DNA of 64,000 nt from Plantago major (lineage: Eukaryota > Streptophyta > Magnoliopsida > Lamiales > Plantaginaceae). The number at the start of each line of letters is the position of its first letter. The first letter of the stretch is position 1. The notes below the pieces were generated by a model. That model saw only the letters and a list, made by a program, of their open reading frames with translations. It was not told the DNA's origin and ran no database searches. This document shows, piece by piece, positions 56,470 to 64,000 of this stretch. Location of the stretch: the NCBI GenBank assembly GCA_026545765.1, contig CM048840.1, forward strand, positions 51,460,580-51,524,579, written 5' to 3'. Both the position numbers and the translations under genes were made by a program.

Positions 56470-56670
56470 CGCAGTGTCTTTTAAATTCGTATACCATAAA
56501 CCCAAAAAAAATCATAAAAACCTGTGGGATTCGATCTCCTCAGAAAAATCCAAAAAAAATTTCTTTTCCATATTAGTTTATTTTCTTATTAAAAAAATCC
56601 AAAAACACGTAATTTTAGATTTTGTGTTTATTATCTATCCATATCTGCAAAGGTTTTTCTGTTAGTCTTT

Positions 56671-58838
56671 ATGCAAGGCAGGAGAAGTGCGGGAACACCA
56701 GTAGTACCGTTTAAAGACGACATAGATAAGCTCGAAAGGCGGAAATTGCCTACTACCATCATGGAGTAATCTAGCAACATGAGTGGAGAAGGAAACAACA
56801 ATGACAATCCATCTGGGAATGTCGCAACTTCTGAACTTGAGAAACTGCTCAAGATTCGACTTGAGATTCAAGCTGAGAGAGAAGAATTGGAACAGGAAAG
56901 GCTAAGAATAGCCGAGGAAAGATTAAGGTTAGATCAGAACTGAAGAAGGGATAACTACGCAAGTGTAGAACTGGTGGTCAAAGACGACAGACCCATGCGC
57001 GACTATGTTATGCCAAGGCTTACACCGCATGCCTCAAGCATCTATCTGGAGAGGATTGCAAGAGAATATGATTAGAAAGGAACTCATCTGAACCAACTAC
57101 CACACTTCTATGGGAACCCAACTGAGGACCCAATGCACGTTATGAGGGAATTCTACGCAATAGTTGGAGGTATACCATTGAATGGACTCACAGAATGTCA
57201 ACTTAGTAGAAGGTTTTCCCTAGCTGCCTTAAGGACAAGGTGAAGAACTGGCTTATCTCACTACAGCCAGGCAGCTTGACTACATGGGATGAGGTTTTCA
57301 ACAAGTTTATGCCCAGATACATCCCATTGAAGAAGACATCCGACCTGAAGAGCCAGATCCAAAACTTCAACCAATTTGACGGAGAAACCTTTCATGAAGC
57401 GTGGGAAAGATATAAGGATCTACTTGACAGATGCCTAATGCACTATTACGCGCTGTTTGACAAAGTCAACAACCACCTGAAATACTACCTAGACCACCCA
57501 CTGTGGCACCTGTACTGGACCTAGCTTAAACCCACCTGAAATACCACCTAGACCACCCACCGTGGCACTTGTCCCCACACCACCACCGAAGCCATCGCAA
57601 AACCTGCTCAAACCATCCTCCATGGAAGAAAAGATAGATACTATAATGAAGGAGATGGTAGATATCGGGAAATTTGTGAAGCAACAGGGTGAGTTTCCCG
57701 TGAGGACCAATTCATTTATTGCCAAGGCTGAGGATAACTTCAGAAGAACCGACAACACTTTGAGAGGAATGGAACTGAAGATTGGTCAAATTGCCAAGGA
57801 AGTAGGGGAACTGCAATAGAACAAAGACAAGCTGTCGGGTCACACCGAGAAAGCTATGATGATCGTTGAGGCTGCCAAGGTAATAGGAATCGGAGGAGAA
57901 AACAGTACTGAATCTGAATGAAGGAACCCCGAAGGGACGCAAGGTAAAAGCGTCAAACCTTCTCCTACAGCATTCGGGTGTGAAATAGACTCTCCTGCCG
58001 AAGAAGAAAGGGTCAAATCAGTCTTATCAAAGAAACCCGACCCCGGAGCTTTCAACATAAATGTTGTCATCAAGGGAAAAACAGCCATAGGAACCCTGGA
58101 TCTAGGAGCCAGCATTAATATGATGCCACTTGCCATCTACAAGAAACTCAACTTAGCAGGAATGGTGGAAGCAAGAACCGGCATACTGGTCGCCAATGTT
58201 TTACTACAACTGCCAGTGGCAAGATACATAATGTGATTACTCAGCTGGAGGGCCTCGATATTCTTGTGCGCTGTGAAGACTGTGAAGACCCGGACAATGA
58301 TATCATGCTTCTGGAAAGACCGTTTATGGCTACCACCTACACCATCATCAACGTGGCAAGAAGGCAGATTTCGATGAATATATCGAATCACCGGATAGTA
58401 ATGGGGATTCCGAGCGAGACCTTGGAGGAAACAAAGGCAGCAAGGATCGATTTTGACACAGGAGACTGGTGGATGGACACTGAAGAAGAATTGGTGGTTC
58501 CTTTTGAAGATATGCTAGCACCGATGGATCTGTTCAAGAGATACTGGGAGACAAGAGAAGAATCAAATGAAAATAACCTTCCATCGATCCCCGACGAGTA
58601 CTCTGGGTCGGAGGATGATAATTGGAAATGTAGATCTGCCGAGAGTGACGTTTAATGGAATAGTCCAAAGGAAAGCAACGATTACTTAGAGTTCACTTTT
58701 CATGTCAACGAGGATCCGGAGCTAGATGAGATCGAGGAAGAGGAAATGAAATGTTGGATAGAAGATTCTAGCTACGAAATTAGGGAATGGATGGACAAGT
58801 GCTTCAACGGGATAGAGGGTCTAACCCTCGACAAATAA
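56671..58838 (+). pseudogene. Gag and protease of Athila-like family B
   Basis: ATG at 56671 (MQGRRSAGTPVVPFKDDIDK) with a stop at 56767, then a charged coiled coil (56850-56940). The gag core has RPMRDYVMPRLTPHASS, NPTEDPMHVMREFYAI, then after a frameshift near 57238 LQPGSLTTWDEVFNKFMPRY and DGETFHEAWERYKDLL, the Athila-type gag signature. A second coiled coil is at 57620-57815. Protease-like text around 58095-58140 reads LDLGASINMMPLAIY (Asp-Leu-Gly in place of Asp-Thr-Gly, as usual in this lineage), then LLERPFMATTYTIINV near 58305. No RT follows; the frame fades by 58838. Confidence 0.8.
57475..57573 (+). repeat. 56-bp tandem duplication in family B gag
   Basis: 'cacctgaaatactacctagac…gtggcacctgta' near 57475 is repeated near 57531 as 'cacctgaaataccacctagac…gtggcacttgtc'. 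Confidence 0.75.
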
Positions 58839-59850
58839 GCCGTCATGGAAACAGGGGTTGAGCTATAAGACCTAAAAACAAGCGCTTCTTGTGAGGCAAC
58901 CCAAGGTCACGTTTAATTTACACACTTGCATTCACATTTCGTTTCGTTTATTATTTTTCTCGTTTTCCGCACCAAAAATCTTTTCGAAAAAACTTTTCAA
59001 AGAACTTCTTCAAATTTCTTATTCATTAGTTTAGAAGTCGTGTTTGCATTTCAAAATAAAAAACAAACAAAAAGACCGAAAAATGCAAAAAACCGCAAGA
59101 AGAGAGAAGGCTTGGATAGAAGCCATACTGCGGTCGACTGGCGACCGCAGTAGGCTGCTTCCATCCTACTCCTTCCCTTTTAAATCCCCAAAAAATATTT
59201 TTCTTTCCATTGCATCCTTAGCTTATACATCCATCAACAACATCAAGTAAATGATTTCTACTCTTGTATATCTCAATTTCATCCTCCTTATCAAGTTTAA
59301 ATCCTTAAACTCTTTGCTTGCACTTTCTTCATGCTTCTTTGGTGCTTTACAATTACATGCTTCAGTTGATTGATATGGGTGTTAATTGTTGATGAGAATA
59401 CATGCTTACAAGTAGAGCCTAACATGTTATAACTTGTATTGGTAGAGATATGACAATTTGTTAGAGAAATTGAGAGTTTTTGTTCATGCTCACCAAGTGT
59501 TTGATGAAATGTCTCAAGGAAACAATTTCTCTTAATGACTTCTTTCTCTTTCAATTGCATGCTCGTATGATTTTCACTTGATGATTTATGACTAGGAAAT
59601 ATACTTACTAAGTCATATGCTCATAGTATGATTCTTCATATGTATTATGCTCTCTAACTTGGTACTTGACACCTTATGAGAGTGAGTTTATGTGACTAGT
59701 TCTAGTATTATTTTAGAAGAGCTATTGATCTTGTTACAAGCTAAGACTTGATGTGCATGATCTCCCAAACCCCATGGGATTTGCATGCTAGCCTTAGAAT
59801 TGATTTAGCTCCAAACATGCATCTCACACACTTTTTTGAACCTACGTACC
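58839..59850 (+). other. Non-coding stretch between gag-pro and the late ORF of family B
   Basis: Starts with 'caagcgcttcttgtgaggcaaccc', a block that in Athila-type elements follows pol. It includes a perfect GC-rich hairpin at 59127-59151 and 5'-UTR-like T/A-rich text. No ORF supported. Confidence 0.55.
59127..59151 (+). repeat. Perfect 10-bp GC-rich hairpin
   Basis: ACTGCGGTCG - ACTGG - CGACCGCAGT, with a partly paired extension (gaagcc…aggctgcttc). The word 'gcgacc' recurs in the family B LTR at 38100-38150. Confidence 0.8.
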
Positions 59851-60914
59851 ATGAAGAAGACACAAGTGGGAGAATCAAGCAAGAAAAGTGGAAGGCCCGG
59901 GAAGAGTGCTACTCGTCCTTCACTCTCGAAGGAAGCCCAAGCATGGTTGGAAGTAAATAGGAACCGAGGAGTAGCCCCCGAAAGGAACATCCAAATCAAT
60001 TTCCCCTCAAGAGAGAATTTCACTTGGATGCTCACGCCATTAGACGCACAAGGGTGGGACCTTTTACCACTTGTCTCGATGGCTACAACCTCGACATAGT
60101 CAAGGAATTCTATGCGGAGTTCTTCCAACTTGAAGTACACGACCTGGATGATGAGAGTGAGCTTCCTCCTATCACCATAAGGGGAGTCGAGTTCACATTC
60201 GGACCTCAGGCGATCAACAAGTTCTATGAGATACCAGAGAAGGACAAGAAATCGAATCTTGTGGAGCCCCCACACTCTGACTTGAGCTACGAGGAAGTGA
60301 AAGATGAGATCCACCACCTGCTTTTGAGGAGTGATTATGAGGAGGACGACATACAAAGGGAGATACCGAAGACAGCCCTCAACGACCGTGCCAGGTTTTG
60401 GGTGCAATTTGTGCGCACAAACCTCAGACCCAGAAAACGCGAATTGGGAATCGATGCAGAGGAGGCATTGTTGGTCTACTCAATAATGACGAGACATTAC
60501 GTTGATATTGGACGGATCATTATGGAAGAAATGCGCTCACTTAAAGGAAACCACAGGAGGAATCTCCCACTCCCAGGATTGATAACAGGGTTATGTAAAG
60601 GGCAGGGAGTGGAGATGAAAGAGGTAGGGAACGTTGCTCTGACCGAACCATTCACTATAAAAAGGGTCGAGCGTATGTTTACCAGACACCAGGAAGCAGT
60701 TCGGGAAGCAAGGGATAGGAGGAACGAGCAGCAAGGAACCTTTGATATGGGCTAGGTGCAAGCTTTCTTAGACCAGTGCTAAGCTAATCGGCAAGAAGAG
60801 ATAAGGCATCAAGAGGAGATGTACGCTAACTGCCAAAGAAGAGAATGGAATTCATACCTAAATTGCCTTCAAGCACAACAAGAAACTTCCTTCTTGGAAG
60901 CAAGTTATGCAAAC
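59851..60914 (+). pseudogene. Late ORF of Athila-like family B (putative plant transposon protein domain)
   Basis: ATG at 59851 (MKKTQVGESSKKSGRPGKSATRP), basic N-terminus. A frameshift near 60050 leads into a globular region: GYNLDIVKEFYAEFF, IRGVEFTFGPQAINKFYEIP, ARFWVQFVRTNLRPRKRELGIDAEEALLVYSIM, the pattern I associate with the PF20167-type plant transposon domain found in ORFs downstream of Athila pol. A TAG at 60753 interrupts a Gln/Glu-rich coiled coil that stays open until the sirevirus LTR cuts it at 60915. Often called env-like, but no signal peptide or membrane span is visible. Confidence 0.72.
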
Positions 60915-61697
60915 TGTTGGTCCAGATAACGGCAAAGGTAAAAGACTAGAAGGGGGGGGGGGTGAATAGTCTTTTACAACTTTTGTCGATAAACACAAAT
61001 TCTCATATATCTGTGAAGATATCTGATACTTAAAAGCAAGTAATAAATTGCAGAAAGTAAATAACACTGATCTTTATAGTGGTATCTGAAGGTGGCGTAA
61101 TCCTTCAACTAATCCACTTCGGCCTTTCTCAGACCTAGAATCCACTAAGACAGATAATTGAGTTCACCTTACAAATATCTTCTTTCAATTCCTAAATACA
61201 CTAGGTTCCCAACCAAATGTTCCCCTTGAGTTATTCCCCGGCTTTCTCAGCCAAGTACTTCCTATACTCGGAAACCTTTGAGCTATTCCTTAGTTTCCCA
61301 AACTAAGTACTTCCTATGCTCAGTAACCTTAGAGTTATTCCTGAGTTTCCCAAACTAAGTACTTCATGTACTCCACGCCGTTTAAGGTGTCGGTTAAGGT
61401 AGTTTGTCAGGTGAGTAGTCTTTTGTTAAATGTTCTAGAGAACGAAACTTAGATACTTGATCTTTTGATTCAACTCCTTCACAGATAGCAATGCTTGTTA
61501 AGGATCAGGACACTTAGAACTTTCGTGCTACTTAGAATTCAAGAGCTTAGTCGCAACTGTAAGCTAAAGAGTAAGTAGGTTGAAGGCTTGTATGCTTGAA
61601 TGAGTTCGTCGATGTAAGTTCTTGGCGTGTTCAGTGTGTGTGTGTTCAAGCATTCTAAGTGTTGATATTTATAGTTGAAAATCATGCCGTTTGAATT
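60915..61697 (-). repeat. Truncated sirevirus LTR
   Basis: TGTTGGTCCAGATAAC at 60915 through 'atcatgccgtttgaatt' at 61697, matching 39130-40030. The remaining ~420 bp are missing. It has the G-tract hairpin (60938-60976) with the longest stem of the four copies. It joins family B to the 3' end of family C. Confidence 0.85.
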
Positions 61698-62100
61698 CCC
61701 TTCCGACTTAACTAATTGAGTACATTGTATGAGGTATTTGAGACATCTTTGTGACGCAAGTCACCTTCCTTATCTCTTTATATTCTTGAGTGATTGCCCC
61801 TACTGGACACTTCCAGGAGTGTGAGAGAATAGATGCATAGGATCCACTTGTGAGGGACTGCTGTTTTAGACTTAAGTTCTATTTACTTTGGAAACGAACT
61901 TTTTGAACTTTTTCATGTTATTCTGTGAATGTTACTGTGATGTCAAAGATTATGCATTTCTTGGGCTTATGATGTGCAATCGTAGACTCGGTAGCTTGGG
62001 AGCTAGACTTTATTTTGTGTCTATGCGTTTTTTTTATTTTTTCTAGGATTTTTAGAGAGTCTGTTGCTTGAGGACAAGCAAGGGTTCAGTTTGGGGAGTT
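61698..62100 (+). mobile_element. 3' internal end of Athila-like family C element
   Basis: Homologous in order to 990-1313: 'gacacttccag', 'cttgtgaggga', T-rich tract, hairpin 62064-62081, then purine-rich 'ggttcagtttggggagtt' directly before the LTR. Confidence 0.75.
62064..62081 (+). promoter_or_regulatory. Hairpin upstream of the family C polypurine tract
   Basis: TTGCTTG - AGGA - CAAGCAA, 7-bp stem, the counterpart of 1276-1295 with a compensatory base-pair change. Confidence 0.7.
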
Positions 62101-63498
62101 TGATGAGTCGGTTTGTACCGTCTCATTTGGTCTTTTTTACTGTCTTTTTGTCATCCTTGAGTATAGTTTTATTTAGTTTTCCTAGAATATTTTTACTTGT
62201 TTTGTTCTTTGTGTGTTTTGTAGATATTTGGCTAAACCGCGCTAATTGAAGGTAAAATGGTGTATTTTATATGCATCTACAAGATTTGGAGTTCTAATGC
62301 CTCTCGTATGGATGCTAGAAGTGGAGCGGGAAGGACAAAATATCAAGAATTGGAGTCAAAAGGCGTCGAAGGGCAAAACAGTAATTGCCAGGAGAACTAG
62401 CGACGCCAGTTATCAAACTGGCGTACGCCAGTGTGTTTCTGTAACCAAACTGGCGACGCCAATTTTCTTTTTGCCGTATTTTTTGCGATTCGTCTCCTAA
62501 TTCGCCCAGACCTAGTTTTTCTCCTTTCTATTACTGAGAACAAGACATAATTACTTTTCATATTCCATTCTATTGTGAAGAACAATACTTTGCTCTAGAG
62601 CGAGACCTAGTTTCCAAGGCAATTACCCGATTTCAAGTTAATTGAACCGTTTTCCCTTGTAATTCGAAGATTAACATTGATTGGGAGATTATCCACACAG
62701 CTTTGGCATCGATTCATTTACGTTCTTCAATTTCTACCTAGGGTCTGTGACAACGAAGGATAAAATTGTATCAATCCTCTCGAATCTTTGTTTTGTGCTT
62801 GAGATTATGTATATTGCTAGTATGATTGTGCTTTCGCTTGTCATGAGTAGCTAAACACGCCTATTATGGGGTGGTGACTGATTCAATGCATGCTAGCTAG
62901 GGTTCATGTGATTCGAAGTGCATCGGGATTCGACTACTTGTGCTTTTTAGATTAATTAATATTCCTGCTATCACGTTTGATAATCCTCTAGACAAAATCA
63001 ATGTTAGATTAAGTATTTAATCAATACGCCAAAATGTCTTTCGTCTTGCTTGATTTAACAGTTAGTTGCAAACGGTGATAGTAGGTTAGTCAAATTGATT
63101 GTAGTCTAGTGAAACTGACGCCTTCACTAGTGCTATTTTTTTTTTAACTCAAGTTTGTGACAACTTGCGTAGTCAATCTTGTGAATCACATATGTCATGT
63201 TAGCTAGCTTGTTGACGTTACCACTCCATAATTTTCCCCATTCATATTTCAATCTCGTTACTGTCAAATCGGTTTCTAGCATTGCAAGTAGTTATTTACT
63301 TTAGTATATCATCTCGCTGCCGAAGCAAACAAACATTTACTGCTCTTCATATTGTTACTTTTATTCGTAAACAAGACTCAGCCTAGTTAAGTCCTTCGAG
63401 ACCGACCTCGGGGTTAACTCCACTACACTACAGGTTTTCGTAGTGTTGAGGATTAACTCTTGGCTTAAATAAATTTAGAACTTTGATTTGACACATCA
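62101..63498 (+). repeat. 3' LTR of Athila-like family C (1398 bp)
   Basis: TGATGAGTCGGTTTG…TTTGACACATCA, with TGATG/CATCA ends and the polypurine region on its left, so a 3' LTR. First 40 bases resemble the family A LTR; the rest differs. A GC-rich palindrome cluster lies at 62398-62462, including a perfect 16-bp ACTGGCGTACGCCAGT at 62417-62432. Confidence 0.82.
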
Positions 63499-64000
63499 AG
63501 ACGCATACGAACTATGGTTTGACATTGTGAGAGCTCATACGGAGTTTCTATAACAATATAACAGGTGAGAGCCAAGAGATGGTGGATAGAGGCGCAGGAG
63601 GAACGATTATGACTTTGACTCCTCAGAAACTTACGGGGACGATCAACTGTCTGGATACTGAAGTCTCCACTTCTGAATTCAGCCGACTAGCAGCTCAGTT
63701 GCTAGCTATTTATGACCGAGAGGATGCTGATGAGCTGGCAGAAGATGAGACCACTACCACTGTAATTGAAGAAGAAATCCCCGTTTCAGTTGAAGGAGTT
63801 TGTGAGGGTTTAGATGAACAGTTAGTCATGGAGGAGGAGATGTCCACCGATGAAACCGACGAGGAGACTGAACCAGCCGTTTCTGACTATTTGGAAACGG
63901 AGCAGTCGCCCGATACCACCCAGATGACACCATCGGATTCACTTTCCATTCCCCCACCTTCTATTGATCTGTACATACTAGCCCAGTCACACACGAAACT
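63499..64000 (+). pseudogene. Gag fragment of another Ty3/gypsy element, running off the window
   Basis: Immediately after the family C LTR one frame reads AYELWFDIVRAHTEFL and the next frame ELIRSFYNNITGESQEMVDRGAGG, which parallels the Athila/Tat gag pattern of an (F)YNGLT segment followed by an AGG segment. From the ATG at 63579 the frame is open for 140 codons to the window end, becoming strongly acidic with Thr/Pro (63690-63950). The 5' part was removed or displaced by family C. A frameshift lies near 63540. Confidence 0.55.

Larger units (their letters stand above)
37709..60914 (+). mobile_element. Athila-like family B Ty3/gypsy element, without RT/integrase, interrupted by a sirevirus
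   Basis: 5' LTR 37709-39032, primer binding site 39037-39054, then an interruption by the sirevirus (39130-56469). After that come gag and protease (56671-58838), a non-coding stretch and a late ORF (59851-60914). RT, RNase H and integrase are absent although protease and post-pol text are neighbours. The 3' LTR is missing; a truncated sirevirus LTR starts at 60915. Confidence 0.75.

Noticed and set aside
39125-56474. Perfect target duplication for the 17-kb sirevirus
   Set aside because: Flanks are CTCAC and CGCAG, matching at only three of five bases; reported as imperfect.
37709-63498. One complete Athila element bounded by the LTRs at 37709 and 62101
   Set aside because: The two LTRs share only terminal TGATG/CATCA and differ throughout, so they are different families.

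Overview
This is nuclear DNA from a flowering plant, most likely a eudicot. It is AT-rich, its genes carry spliceosomal introns, it holds small inverted-repeat elements of the 'CTCCCTCCGTCCC' type, and most of the window is nested LTR retrotransposons. The one intact host gene is a family-1 glycosyltransferase that reads like the UGT72B (arbutin synthase/hydroquinone glucosyltransferase) group. I cannot name the species.

Layout. 1-2503: 3' end and 3' LTR of an Athila-like Ty3/gypsy element (family A), inserted into a decayed minus-strand sirevirus (Ty1/copia, SIRE type) fragment at 2504-5257. 5258-6118: DNA element with ~185-bp terminal inverted repeats. 6119-9500: AT-rich spacer with MITEs, including a hAT-type one with an exact 8-bp target duplication, ending at the UGT promoter. 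9502-15045: the UGT gene, two exons split by a 4122-bp intron full of small elements. 15360-15590 and 35698-35755: what look like the last two exons of a minus-strand host gene converging on the UGT. The ~134-bp intron between them was expanded to ~20 kb by a Tat-lineage Ty3/gypsy element (15631-35598, exact CCCCC duplication).

The Tat element has decayed gag-pro-RT-RNaseH-INT on the minus strand and, on the opposite strand, a complete but decayed gene with TATA box, 5'-UTR intron and three coding-region introns (18028-27842). That antisense gene is split by a second, internally deleted sirevirus-like element (20327-26651, exact CCTAC duplication).

35771-37708 is a LINE-like fragment with an RNase H domain. 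It is cut by the 5' LTR of Athila-like family B (37709-60914), which keeps gag, protease and a late ORF but has no RT or integrase. Inside the leader of B sits a 17.3-kb sirevirus (39130-56469, minus strand) with a very long third ORF. Its gag is broken by a solo LTR with exact CTTGT duplication (52082-54052) and by an unidentified insert (50918-51655). 60915-63498 holds a truncated sirevirus LTR and the 3' end plus 3' LTR of a third Athila-like family (C). 63499-64000 is gag of yet another Ty3/gypsy element running off the window.

Except for the UGT, every long reading frame is transposon-derived and broken. The most interesting material is structural: a hairpin next to the polypurine tract with a compensatory base change between families A and C; perfect GC-rich palindromes whose sequence differs between Athila-like families but which sit at the same LTR offset; element-specific palindromic words scattered through the two sireviruses; a G-tract hairpin in sirevirus LTRs; and the intron-containing antisense gene of the Tat element. 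All family and domain names come from recalled motifs; no search was run.
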